Shown here: positions 48,803 to 56,504 of the stretch, in pieces
Layout of the letters: each line of letters opens with the position of its first letter
Numbering within the stretch: the stretch's first letter is position 1
DNA from: Prochlorococcus sp. AG-436-O11
GTDB lineage: Bacteria > Cyanobacteriota > Cyanobacteriia > PCC-6307 > Cyanobiaceae
Length of the DNA stretch: 64,000 bases
Direction: 5' to 3'
Assembly (NCBI GenBank): GCA_003212535.1
Contig: QCPO01000006.1
Coordinates: 1-64,000, forward strand
Position numbers and translations under genes: made by a program
The notes under the pieces: generated by a model
Database searches by the model: none
What the model was told of the DNA's origin: nothing
What the model saw: only the letters and a program-made list of their open reading frames with translations

Positions 48803-49084
48803 TTGGCAACTAAGAAACCCAACAAATTTAAAAAATCATCAACTATTGATGGAAAGTTTGTGAAGGTTTTTAATTCTGATAAATCTGCTGAACAAATCTC
48901 AAAGGACATAGACAGAATGTTTCCTAATCATAAAAGAGGTGGTTCTTACGTTTATATAAACGGAGAAGAATCTCAAGTGTTTGAGGGAATATCAACTGGA
49001 ATGGTACTAGAAAAAGGTAACTTCGAGTGGACTAAAGAAGAACTAGCAGTAGCAAGAGCTAAGGGAATAAAAATCAATAGCTAA
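48803..49084 (+). CDS. 93-residue hypothetical protein in the element
   Basis: From TTG 48,803. MATKKPNKFKKSSTIDGKFV, NSDKSAEQISKDIDRMFPNH, GGSYVYINGEESQVFEGIST. Basic N-terminus, mixed fold. Its stop touches the ATG of the next gene (TAAATG), so it is operonic with the excisionase-like gene. Function unknown. Confidence 0.6.
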   Translation: MATKKPNKFKKSSTIDGKFVKVFNSDKSAEQISKDIDRMFPNHKRGGSYVYINGEESQVFEGISTGMVLEKGNFEWTKEELAVARAKGIKINS

Positions 49085-49324
49085 ATGTCAAATAAGCCTT
49101 CGTATGAAGGCAAATGGGTAACTACTGCTGTAATAGCAAGTGAGTTAAATTTTAATCCTGTTTACTTCATACAGAAAGCGAAGAAACTTGAGAAGGATGG
49201 TGTATTCGAATATGGATTTCATTACTTCAAAAGTGGAGCTTCTAACTCATGTTCCTATCAATGGAATTTTAGTGAGATAAAGAAAACCTTCTCCAAGTGG
49301 AGAGCACCTTCTAGGGAGGTGTGA
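49085..49324 (+). CDS. Excisionase-like helix-turn-helix protein
   Basis: 79 residues. KWVTTAVIASELNFNPVYFI followed by QKAKKLEKDGVFEYGFHYFK is the winged-helix layout of AlpA/Xis-type factors, with a wing and a terminal helix (YQWNFSEIKKTFSKWRAPS). In an element with a tyrosine recombinase it would be the directionality factor for excision; that role is inferred from fold and position. Confidence 0.6.
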   Translation: MSNKPSYEGKWVTTAVIASELNFNPVYFIQKAKKLEKDGVFEYGFHYFKSGASNSCSYQWNFSEIKKTFSKWRAPSREV

Positions 49325-49325
49325 T

Positions 49326-49484
49326 ATGTCACATGATGATATAGAAAGAAAGAGGGTGGAGCTAGAAATGTCTCTAGCTAATGAGATCCACATGTCAGAT
49401 AAAAGTAAGTATGAGTTGATTAGAAAAATAATGGATGTATTAGAAGAATCTATGGAAGACGATAGAAGACTTGATGATGATTAA
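49326..49484 (+). CDS. 52-residue acidic helical protein
   Basis: MSHDDIERKRVELEMSLANE, then YELIRKIMDVLEESMEDDRR, ending LDDD. Starts one base after the previous stop (TGATATG context). Last gene before a terminator. Function unknown. Confidence 0.55.
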   Translation: MSHDDIERKRVELEMSLANEIHMSDKSKYELIRKIMDVLEESMEDDRRLDDD

Positions 49485-49494
49485 AAACAAGAAG

Positions 49495-49525
49495 CCCCCA
49501 AGAATGAAAAAACTTAGGGGGTTTT
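49495..49525 (+). terminator. Terminator of the integrase/excisionase operon
   Basis: CCCCCAAG ... CTTAGGGGG followed by TTTT. Confidence 0.75.
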
Positions 49526-49639
49526 CATTTGAGTACCACGTCAAACTATCTTGGGATAATCTCTTAGCAGGATATTATCCACTTTTTTTATAGGTCAAAT
49601 TAACTGCAAGTTCTATTAATTCGTAAACAAATATCAATT

Positions 49640-49649
49640 TCTTCGAAGA
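49640..49649. promoter_or_regulatory. TCTTCGAAGA palindrome upstream of the replication operon
   Basis: 10-bp core of the ATCTTCGAAGAT motif, followed by TCATC as at 28,055. About 95 bp before the RHH-like gene. Confidence 0.5.
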
Positions 49650-49724
49650 TCATCTCAACTTATAAAAGGGAAAAATATTAAAAAGTTATATCTCTTCTTA
49701 ACAGAGTTAGTTTTGGATTAACAC

Positions 49725-49744
49725 GTTAAACAAGTTAGACAACA
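49725..49744 (+). promoter_or_regulatory. Tandem operator-like repeat, replication operon
   Basis: GTTAAACAAGTTAGACAACA: two 9-bp-spaced half-sites GTTAAACA and GTTAGACA directly before ATG 49,745. 18 of 20 bases recur at 53,957. Confidence 0.65.
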
Positions 49745-49954
49745 ATGATGACGGAAGAGCAAAAATTAGAGTTTTATCAATCTGAATATCGTGGTGCTCC
49801 TTTTGCAAAGTTTATTAGTTTTAGATGTACTGAACCACTACAAAGATTTCTAGATACAAAAGCAATGATCGAGGGAAGAGACATATCTCAAATTATTAGA
49901 AGGTTATTAACTAAAGCAGCAGAAGAGGAGGGATTCGATAGAAATGCAATTTAA
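49745..49954 (+). CDS. 69-residue RHH-like regulator
   Basis: FAKFISFRCTEPLQRFLDTK then AMIEGRDISQIIRRLLTKAA: strand followed by two helices, the CopG/MetJ plan. Overlaps the primase-helicase start by 11 bp. Likely binds the tandem operator at its own start and at 53,957; this is inference from fold and position. Confidence 0.6.
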   Translation: MMTEEQKLEFYQSEYRGAPFAKFISFRCTEPLQRFLDTKAMIEGRDISQIIRRLLTKAAEEEGFDRNAI

Positions 49955-52418
49955 ACATAAGATCTTCGAAGCCCTGAAGAATAATCCTGAAGGGTGGAGA
50001 TTTTGTAATTGTTGGGATAAGGAAGCTAAGTATGCAGGGAATCATTTTAAAAGTCCTTTTACTTTGGATGATGTACTTAATCAAAAAGGAAATGGGGTTG
50101 GAGTTCTACTCGGTGGACATAGTACAACAACTATTAATGGGAAGAAGTATGGATTAGGTGCAATAGATTTTGATGGAACTAATTCTGACTTAAGTTTTGA
50201 ACATTATGTAGGATTTGATCCTGCTGCACTTACAAAAACTGTTACTGTTGCAAGTGGGAAAAAAGATAGAAAGCAAATGTTCTATTGGATTCCTGAAGAA
50301 TATTTAGATGTATTGAAGAAGAAACAGCTTCAACATCAAGATTATGCAAACTTTGAACTAAGAATAGGAAATCATTACTCAATGGTTGCAGGAGTACATC
50401 CTGAAACTGATGGTTATTTTTGGGTTAACTCTCCTGCTGATACTGATATAGCTATAGCTCCACTTCTTCTCCTAGAAGGTTGGGAGGAGTTATCAAAGGA
50501 TGATGATGATAAGCCTGAAGAAATTATTGTTTATCAAAGATCTAGAGATGAGTTGATCTATGACTCTTCTAGAGTTCCAAGATATTTAGAAAAGTTTTTT
50601 TCTCCTGCTATTAATTACGCTGAGCCTAGAGAAGAGTGGATCAAAATAATACAAGCTCTTCGTCATCTATCTCAAGAGTGGGAAGATCTTACAGGAGAAA
50701 AGGATAAACATTTAAAGGATGCTGATAAATGGTGCAGCCAAATGGGGGAATATTATGATCGCAAAGATTTGCATAAGACTTGGTATAGCTTCAAGAGAAA
50801 TCCTACTGATAAAAATACAGTTACTATTTCTACTTTCTTCCATAAAGCAAAGCAACATCCTAATTGGAAAGACGAAGTCAAATTCCAGGGGGATCAAAAA
50901 GAAAAGCCAAAAAGGAAAAGAAGTGAGTTATTAAATGATCTAATCAAACATGCAAAGAGTCATAACTTGGATGATTATTTTGAAGACTTTGCAGAAATGG
51001 AGCATAGGTTTAAAAGAAGTCCTTCAGATATAAATAATGATTTATTGAATGTTTTAAGAGATAGTTATTCCTCCAAGTCCTTCAAGGTTGGGGAAGTAGA
51101 TATGAGTAAGGTTGATGATTTGGAATACATCTTGGAGGGCTTCCTCATTCGTGGAGAAAATCACCAATTCTACGCTGGAGCAGGTATGGGGAAGACTTCC
51201 TTATTAGCAGGGATGATTAAATCAGGATATAAGGGCATAGGATTCTTAAATCACACTAGAAGAAGAAATAAATTTAGAACCTTATGGATTGCTTGTGATG
51301 GCTCTTCCTCAAGGTTTAAGAGTGTTTATGAGGATATGGGACTTAATCCTGAAATGGTTGATGTACTAGGAGGAGATCTTAAGCAGGGTTTAACTAATTG
51401 GAAATGGAATATTCCTAATTTGATCCTACTAAGGAAGATTCTTGAAGATCAGGAGAAGAATTATGGGCTAGTGGTTTTTGATAGTGTAAAAGGGATGTTA
51501 AGTGGTACAGGCTTCAAGTACATAGATAATGAGCATGCTGATTCTATATGCCAATTTTTAAGAGAAATAATAGGAGAGCCACTTGGGATGGCTTGTGTAT
51601 TGATTAATCATCTATCTAATGATGGCAAAGCAGGAAGTGGAGCTAAGAGATGGGGAGAAGCAGTTGCAATGAATGTAGAAATTAAACCTGTTATAGATCC
51701 TTCTGGAAATGATGGAGGGCAAGGAGTAGGGATTAATCATAATGAGAGGAAACTTTGTATTTGGAAAGATCCAATAGGGGGAAGAAGGCTATTTGATTAC
51801 ATGATTAATAGAGATGGAATATTTGTTCCTAGTTATAAAACTGATACTGTTGGAGATTGCTTCCAAGCAGTTAAAAAGTTTTTAGTGGAATCTAATTTCA
51901 AAACAGGCCAAAGTCTTTTTAAAAGAACTGAAATTCATGCAGGAGTAAATAATTACTCAAGAGCACATGTTGATAGAACTATTAAGGAACATCTTGGAAA
52001 ACTTGGAATGTTAAAGCAACAAAAAGATTCCAATGGGAAAGTACAAAGAGGAAGATTTGTATTAAAAGTAAAATTTAAACTCAATAAAGAAATAACTGAA
52101 CAAGAAGCAATGGATTTATATGAAAACCCTACTAAATACATAGAAGCAACTAACAAAATGTGGGGCAAAAAAGAAGATATGGATTATTGGGATGCTGACC
52201 CTGCTACTCTTCCTCCTAAAAAAGAAAAAAAAGAAGAGAAGGATTATTCCCATTTCTTTATCAAAGGAACTCCTGAAGATCCTCTAGCTCCTCATCCTGA
52301 TAGAAATAGTATTAAACCTGAAGGATCTACAACTGAGATGACAAGTGGAGACAAAATTGATGTATTTAAGGGAGCTATGGAATCCAATGAAGCAAAGGAT
52401 CAAATAATTGATCTTTAA
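49944..52418 (+). CDS. Primase-polymerase/helicase replication protein
   Basis: 824 residues. Residues 1-190: Prim-Pol/D5-N-like (LGAIDFDGTNSDLSFEHYVG with catalytic Asp-x-Asp; NFELRIGNHYSMVAGVHPET). Residues 220-310: PriCT-like helical bundle (IKIIQALRHLSQEWEDLTGE). Residues 380-620: RecA-fold helicase/AAA_25 with Walker A FYAGAGMGKTSLLAGMI (about 411) and Walker B LVVFDSVKGM. A C-terminal winged-helix-like region and a charged tail follow. It should initiate element replication, as in phage satellites. Confidence 0.82.
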   Translation: MQFKHKIFEALKNNPEGWRFCNCWDKEAKYAGNHFKSPFTLDDVLNQKGNGVGVLLGGHSTTTINGKKYGLGAIDFDGTNSDLSFEHYVGFDPAALTKTVTVASGKKDRKQMFYWIPEEYLDVLKKKQLQHQDYANFELRIGNHYSMVAGVHPETDGYFWVNSPADTDIAIAPLLLLEGWEELSKDDDDKPEEIIVYQRSRDELIYDSSRVPRYLEKFFSPAINYAEPREEWIKIIQALRHLSQEWEDLTGEKDKHLKDADKWCSQMGEYYDRKDLHKTWYSFKRNPTDKNTVTISTFFHKAKQHPNWKDEVKFQGDQKEKPKRKRSELLNDLIKHAKSHNLDDYFEDFAEMEHRFKRSPSDINNDLLNVLRDSYSSKSFKVGEVDMSKVDDLEYILEGFLIRGENHQFYAGAGMGKTSLLAGMIKSGYKGIGFLNHTRRRNKFRTLWIACDGSSSRFKSVYEDMGLNPEMVDVLGGDLKQGLTNWKWNIPNLILLRKILEDQEKNYGLVVFDSVKGMLSGTGFKYIDNEHADSICQFLREIIGEPLGMACVLINHLSNDGKAGSGAKRWGEAVAMNVEIKPVIDPSGNDGGQGVGINHNERKLCIWKDPIGGRRLFDYMINRDGIFVPSYKTDTVGDCFQAVKKFLVESNFKTGQSLFKRTEIHAGVNNYSRAHVDRTIKEHLGKLGMLKQQKDSNGKVQRGRFVLKVKFKLNKEITEQEAMDLYENPTKYIEATNKMWGKKEDMDYWDADPATLPPKKEKKEEKDYSHFFIKGTPEDPLAPHPDRNSIKPEGSTTEMTSGDKIDVFKGAMESNEAKDQIIDL

Positions 52419-52710
52419 CCTATATGTATGGGTGCAGGAGGAGAACAAGCTAAGAAATAAGAATATAACTAGAGAATTAGCCCTTTTTTGATGAGTAATC
52501 GCATGAGAACATGAGAACAATAGCTCCACCTTCTTCTTTTACTCATTACTCATTGTCCTACTCATATTTATTTTCTAATTATTCATTGGTATAACTACTA
52601 TTTTTAATTAATTATCCTCATAGACCTATACATATATAAGAGAGTGGTGCAATTTTTCGAGGTTAAGAAAAAAGGGTTTAGGCTGTAAGAAAAGGATTAT
52701 TTATTGATTA

Positions 52711-52893
52711 ATGGATTTAACAAGAGATATTGACTCATTTAAGAGAAGACTTAATAAAGTAGCACCAAGAGTAGATCCTCCAAAGTTAAAAATGAATATA
52801 TTTACTGAAGAAGAGTGGAACAATAAAAAACCCATTGAGAAAGATCAATGGGCATTAACTTTAATAATTGAAGAAAAACGGCCTTTAATGTAA
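52711..52893 (+). CDS. 60-residue hypothetical protein
   Basis: MDLTRDIDSFKRRLNKVAPR, NIFTEEEWNNKKPIEKDQWA. Soluble, charged, ends next to the convergent short recombinase (3-bp gap). Function unknown. Confidence 0.5.
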   Translation: MDLTRDIDSFKRRLNKVAPRVDPPKLKMNIFTEEEWNNKKPIEKDQWALTLIIEEKRPLM

Positions 52894-52896
52894 TTT

Positions 52897-53472
52897 TTAA
52901 GCAAATAATGCTCTAGCTTTCCTTTTCTCATCATCATCAACCTGTAAATACAGGGAAAGAGTATTCAAGGATTGATGGCCTGAGATGGACTTAATCACAT
53001 TAAGAGGAACTTGCTTTCTATGGAGTTGAGTTAATTGAGTTCTTCTAAAACTATGACTAGATACTCCTGAGATTTTCGCCCTTTCAGTAGCTTTATCAAG
53101 TGCATCCATAAAACTTCTTGTAGTTTGATGAGTACCTTCTTTTCTTCCATAAAATAGGAAATCTTCTGGAAGAGGTTTTCGCCCTTTATAGATAGTCCAA
53201 TATCTACTCCAATCCATTAAGTACTTATGAAAACTTTCACTTATAAAGATTTCTCTTGATGCAAGTTTTCTTTTAGTGATTGAAGCAGGAAAGAGTATTT
53301 GCTCTTTTCCTATATCTCTCCATTTAAGTTGAACAACTTCTCCAACTCTTGCTCCTGTATTTCTTAAAGTTGCAGCTACAACTTTTTGATTCCTAGATTT
53401 TAAATATTTAATAACTAAATCTAGTTCAGGAGTATTTAAAACCTTTGCTTGTCCAAAGCGATTATTTTTCAT
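52897..53472 (-). CDS. Short XerD-like tyrosine recombinase (catalytic domain only)
   Basis: 191 residues with a complete active site: Arg in LRNTGARVGEVVQLKWRDIG, Lys in SITKRKLASREI, His-x-x-Arg in SSHSFRRTQLTQLH, His in SISGHQSLNTLSLY and Tyr in SLYLQV. It lacks the N-terminal SAM-like core-binding domain, so it is about 100 residues shorter than XerC/D. Could resolve dimers, act on a second site, or assist the large recombinase. Transcribed opposite to the rest of the element. Confidence 0.85.
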   Translation of the reverse strand: MKNNRFGQAKVLNTPELDLVIKYLKSRNQKVVAATLRNTGARVGEVVQLKWRDIGKEQILFPASITKRKLASREIFISESFHKYLMDWSRYWTIYKGRKPLPEDFLFYGRKEGTHQTTRSFMDALDKATERAKISGVSSHSFRRTQLTQLHRKQVPLNVIKSISGHQSLNTLSLYLQVDDDEKRKARALFA

Positions 53473-53619
53473 TTAGAAGATCTCCCTATCAATAGAATCT
53501 TTTAATTCTTCTCTTTGGGAATGATCTAAAAAACAAATAATAGATCTAATTAAATAATCTTTATCAAATGCTGCTAAGTCATCAATAAGATCTTCTCTTA
53601 ATTGTTCAGGGTTTTTCAT
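53473..53619 (-). CDS. 48-residue acidic helical protein coupled to the short recombinase
   Basis: MKNPEQLREDLIDDLAAFDK then DYLIRSIICFLDHSQREELK. Stop directly abuts the recombinase ATG (TAAATG). Possibly a regulator or DNA mimic; function unknown. Confidence 0.6.
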   Translation of the reverse strand: MKNPEQLREDLIDDLAAFDKDYLIRSIICFLDHSQREELKDSIDREIF

Positions 53620-54014
53620 TTTTAAGTGGTGTTTGTGGTACTAAGACGTAGCAATGGTTTTATACTTCGTCTTATTCTTATTTTACGAAGTCAGGAGCAA
53701 AGATAAACCTAATTTATTGATAGTTGTAGTAAACAATACGATAGTATTTCTTATGTAATTTGATTAAACAATAGAGAGTCTTAATATCAGTAATAGCAAT
53801 GTATTTAGTCTTTTTTATTACTTATACTAATTTGACAAATAAGGTAGGGGAGAGTAGCAAAAATATCAACTTCAGATCGCTAGACGGGGTACTTAATTAA
53901 TAAGTTAAATATACATTAGTTTATAATATTTAGCAAGGATAATCTTCAGAAAAAATGTTAAACATGTTAGACAATATTTAGAGTTAATATTAATAATATA
54001 GTCTTCTTATTTTA
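53620..54014. other. Divergent control region of the element
   Basis: 395 bp between the leftward recombinase operon and the rightward packaging operon. AT-rich, no ORF. It contains the tandem operator repeat at 53,957 and must hold two promoters; possible origin-like AT tracts but no clear iterons. Confidence 0.5.
53957..53976 (+). promoter_or_regulatory. Tandem operator-like repeat, packaging operon
   Basis: GTTAAACATGTTAGACAATA, 18/20 as at 49,725; 38 bp before ATG 54,015. Links control of replication and packaging genes. Confidence 0.65.
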
Positions 54015-54272
54015 ATGAGAGAGGATCTCGAACATAACTTCGATTTAGCAGAGTTTAACAACTCCTGTAGGGTTATGAAATGTGCAAGACAGCTATTTCC
54101 TCATAGTGAAAAACAAGCACAGTTATGGGCTGTTTACGCTTATGAGAGATGGACTAGAGGAGAAGGTGGTACTCCTGAAATGCAACGAGATCGCAGAAAT
54201 CCTAACTGGAAAAAATCTCTCGAAATGTTTGAAAAAAGAAGAGCTAGAACAAAACTTATTTACTACAAATAA
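54015..54272 (+). CDS. 85-residue hypothetical protein, packaging operon gene 1
   Basis: MREDLEHNFDLAEFNNSCRV, KCARQLFPHSEKQAQLWAVY, AYERWTRGEGGTPEMQRDRR. Helical, basic C-terminus. First of three tightly packed genes (2-bp gap to the next). Function unknown, possibly virion or packaging accessory. Confidence 0.6.
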   Translation: MREDLEHNFDLAEFNNSCRVMKCARQLFPHSEKQAQLWAVYAYERWTRGEGGTPEMQRDRRNPNWKKSLEMFEKRRARTKLIYYK

Positions 54273-54274
54273 CT

Positions 54275-54757
54275 ATGGATTATCCAATGATTGATAATAC
54301 TGATGCTTACATAGCAGTTTGTGAGAAAGCTAATCTTCCAATTAATAAAGTTCCTAAGAAGGGAGATGATATTTCACTTGCTTATGAGATGGCAATGAAG
54401 GAATTAAATCCTCATCTTTATCAGAATATAACTTCTCCTGATCCTGATGATCTTCCTGCTGATGTAGCTAAAAGATATAAGCAGGGGATGATGTGGGTAG
54501 ATGATTTAAACGCTTATGAGGAATGTGGTTTTACAGGAACAGCAGCAAATATTAGAAAAGCAATGGAACAAGCTCAGCAACAAATGATAGAGCAAAAAAC
54601 TGCTGAGATGAAGGCTAGAAATGATGCTAGGGATGAAGCTCAAAGAAATAAACCTAGTGGATTTACACCACAGAAAAATATAAGTTTTTGGGATCCTTCA
54701 GCAGTTGCATTTAGAAGACAACACAACATATCTGATGATGTAGGTGCAGGTTGTTGA
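54275..54757 (+). CDS. 160-residue hypothetical protein, packaging operon gene 2
   Basis: An acidic N-terminal half (DDISLAYEMAMKELNPHLYQ, PDPDDLPADVAKRYKQGMMW) and a Gln/Ala/Glu-rich coiled coil (KAMEQAQQQMIEQKTAEMKA), like phage scaffolding or head-associated proteins in composition. Overlaps the next gene by 7 bp. No family assigned. Confidence 0.55.
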   Translation: MDYPMIDNTDAYIAVCEKANLPINKVPKKGDDISLAYEMAMKELNPHLYQNITSPDPDDLPADVAKRYKQGMMWVDDLNAYEECGFTGTAANIRKAMEQAQQQMIEQKTAEMKARNDARDEAQRNKPSGFTPQKNISFWDPSAVAFRRQHNISDDVGAGC

Positions 54758-55167
54758 CTTTATCTTCATTAAAAAATGAAATCCCAGAAAATATAAGGAT
54801 GGGATTAATAGCAAAAGGAGAGGGAGCTACTTGGGAAACTGCTGCAAAAATTGCAAAAACTACTAGATATGAGATGCAGCAATGGAGAGGTCATCCTGAT
54901 GCTGAAGCAATTATCAATACTGCTTTTCACTTAGCTTTAGAGGAAGCCTATGGAGTACTAGCTAATGCTGCACCAGAATTATCTAGAAGACTTGTAGCTA
55001 TAGGATTAAATCCAAAAACTCCTGCTTATGCTGCTACTCCTGCAATATTAGGGTGCATGTCTATTCTTCAAGAAGGAGTAATTAATAGACAAAATAAATT
55101 AGAAATGAGAAAAATAAGAGAATCTATTGAAAGATTAGAAGGAGAACCTCAAGCAATAGATATTTAA
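54751..55167 (+). CDS. Terminase small subunit-like protein
   Basis: 138 residues from TTG 54,751. KGEGATWETAAKIAKTTRYE then MQQWRGHPDAEAIINTAFHL is an HTH followed by the helical segment seen in phage small terminase subunits. ALEEAYGVLANAAPELSRRL and KIRESIERLEGE extend it as a coiled oligomerisation region. There is no large terminase in the element, as in phage satellites that redirect a helper's packaging motor. Assignment from pattern and context. Confidence 0.6.
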   Translation: MLTLSSLKNEIPENIRMGLIAKGEGATWETAAKIAKTTRYEMQQWRGHPDAEAIINTAFHLALEEAYGVLANAAPELSRRLVAIGLNPKTPAYAATPAILGCMSILQEGVINRQNKLEMRKIRESIERLEGEPQAIDI

Positions 55168-55202
55168 AAGAAAAGCTCCACACTTGGGTGGAGCAAAACT
55201 AG

Positions 55203-55218
55203 AGTAATCGACTGTCAA
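55203..55218 (-). promoter_or_regulatory. Degenerate island promoter half (minus strand)
   Basis: TTGACAGTCGATTACTC on the minus strand matches the -35 and spacer start of the cassette, with no -10 following. Remnant. Confidence 0.4.
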
Positions 55219-55219
55219 T

Positions 55220-55369
55220 CTATTCCAAAATATCAGAATATTCCTCCATTATTTTTGGTGGAATTTCTAACTTATGGGAAAGATAAAAAGATTTGATTTC
55301 TTTAAATCTTTCTAGACGAGGATTGGTAGTGAAATTAAAATCACTAGCCTTCATTCCATTAACAGGCAT
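55220..55369 (-). CDS. 49-residue hypothetical protein
   Basis: A good ribosome site (AGGAG, 7 bp upstream) decides ATG at 55,369. MPVNGMKASDFNFTTNPRLE, FKEIKSFYLSHKLEIPPKIM. Convergent to the terminase-like gene; the last gene before tRNA-Pro. The IPPKIMEEYSDILE end recalls the peptide at 24,531. Confidence 0.6.
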   Translation of the reverse strand: MPVNGMKASDFNFTTNPRLERFKEIKSFYLSHKLEIPPKIMEEYSDILE

Positions 55370-55501
55370 TTGTATTCTCCTATGGGTAAGTGGACTATAT
55401 AAATCTGTTTATCGTCAGACAGAAAACGTTAGCTTTGCGATATAAAAATAATACTACATATATAAGGAATAAAAAGTATCAAAGACCGCACCTTTTTCAA
55501 G

Positions 55502-55513
55502 ATCTTCGAAGAT
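55502..55513. promoter_or_regulatory. ATCTTCGAAGAT palindrome, copy 3 (tRNA-proximal end)
   Basis: Perfect palindrome directly followed by ACTAGCTCCCCTCCTAGCTC, the same order as at the recombinase 5' end (47,290-47,345). So both ends of the element carry palindrome plus CTCCCC repeat. Confidence 0.6.
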
Positions 55514-55561
55514 ACTAGCTCCCCTCCTAGCTCCCCTTTCTCATTTGAGATTGCAAACATT

Positions 55562-55587
55562 AAAAAAGCGTGTCAGGGAAACACGCT
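55562..55587 (-). terminator. Terminator of tRNA-Pro
   Basis: Minus strand AGCGTGTTTCCCTGACACGC then TTTTTT, 23 bp past the tRNA end. Lies on element-side DNA, so it was probably supplied by the integrated element. Confidence 0.85.
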
Positions 55588-55609
55588 AGTATAACTTGGT
55601 TTTTAAGAG

Positions 55610-55683
55610 TCGGGGCGACAGGATTCGAACCTGCGACCTAGTGCTCCCAAAGCACCCGCGCTACCAAGCTGCGCCACGCCCCG
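55610..55683 (-). tRNA. tRNA-Pro(UGG), intact integration target
   Basis: 74 nt: acceptor CGGGGCG pairs with CGCCCCG, discriminator A, anticodon UGG in CTTTGGGAG, T loop GTTCGAATCC. Its 3' 46 nt are duplicated at 47,153 and in 13 further fragments to the left. The intact 5' half means each integration rebuilt a full tRNA. Confidence 0.97.
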
Positions 55684-55985
55684 CCTATAAGATCTTAGTT
55701 CATAAAATGCATCTGTAAAAGAGTAATTTTTCAAAATATTGATAAAAAAATAAATTTTTAAGGAATTCAGGTCAATCCTCACTAAAGTGTCAAAAATAAT
55801 TTTGTTCTACTAATATAGAAGATTATCCATCATCCTAGTTACTTAATAAAATTTTTAAAAAGAAATTGAAGATACATTATTACCATTATTGTCTTACTTA
55901 ATTATTTAGTATTAAATAATTTCTCAAATATTAAATATAGAATTCTAATCTTTTTGTTAAATGATTTAAACGACATTAAGTTTGA
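55684..55985. other. Intergenic upstream of tRNA-Pro, nothing recognised
   Basis: About 300 AT-rich bp with the tRNA promoter; no ORF or island repeat is found right of the tRNA. Confidence 0.4.
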
Positions 55986-56090
55986 TTAGATCCAGCCTAT
56001 AGATCCTGCTGTAAATCCTACTACTAAAAAAAATGTAAATTCTAGTAATTCTCTTGGTAAAGAATTCACTATTAAATTAAGTTGAGTCAT
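55986..56090 (-). CDS. 34-residue single-TM peptide
   Basis: MTQLNLIVNSLPRELLEFTF then FLVVGFTAGSIGWI. A polar start and one C-terminal helix. Probably a core small membrane protein; I cannot name it. Confidence 0.6.
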   Translation of the reverse strand: MTQLNLIVNSLPRELLEFTFFLVVGFTAGSIGWI

Positions 56091-56336
56091 TTTACCTTGT
56101 GCTCCTCAGGTTAATTAATTTCAGCAAATATAACTAATATTTTTTTTTGTTGAGGTAAAAACTTTAATTTTTTTCTTTTTTCTAAAGAATTTAAGAATGT
56201 TTAAACTTATTACATTTGAATTTAAGATTTTAAATTCAAAGTAAGTTTCTTTGAAATTTAATGATCTTGCATATTTTGAGGTGATTTTTATTTAAAATGC
56301 TATATTCATAAAAAGGGTTTTCATCCCCAGATAAAA

Positions 56337-56504
56337 ATGGACTATAAAAAGAAATCTCTGAAAAGACTGAATCGTAATGAAAGTTACGAAGAAATAGATA
56401 CTAGATTAGCTTCTGGATGGTATGTGGATACTTTAGAAGGTGATAATCGAAAGAAATATAAGACGAAAAAGGTAGCCTTTAAAATTGCTAAAAAGTCAGA
56501 TTGA
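56337..56504 (+). CDS. 55-residue basic hypothetical protein
   Basis: MDYKKKSLKRLNRNESYEEI, TRLASGWYVDTLEGDNRKKY, then a Lys-rich tail. Basic, soluble, perhaps nucleic-acid binding. Function unknown. Confidence 0.5.
   Translation: MDYKKKSLKRLNRNESYEEIDTRLASGWYVDTLEGDNRKKYKTKKVAFKIAKKSD

Noticed and set aside
54082-54294. 70-codon plus-strand ORF
   Set aside because: Out-of-frame shadow of the 54,015 gene.
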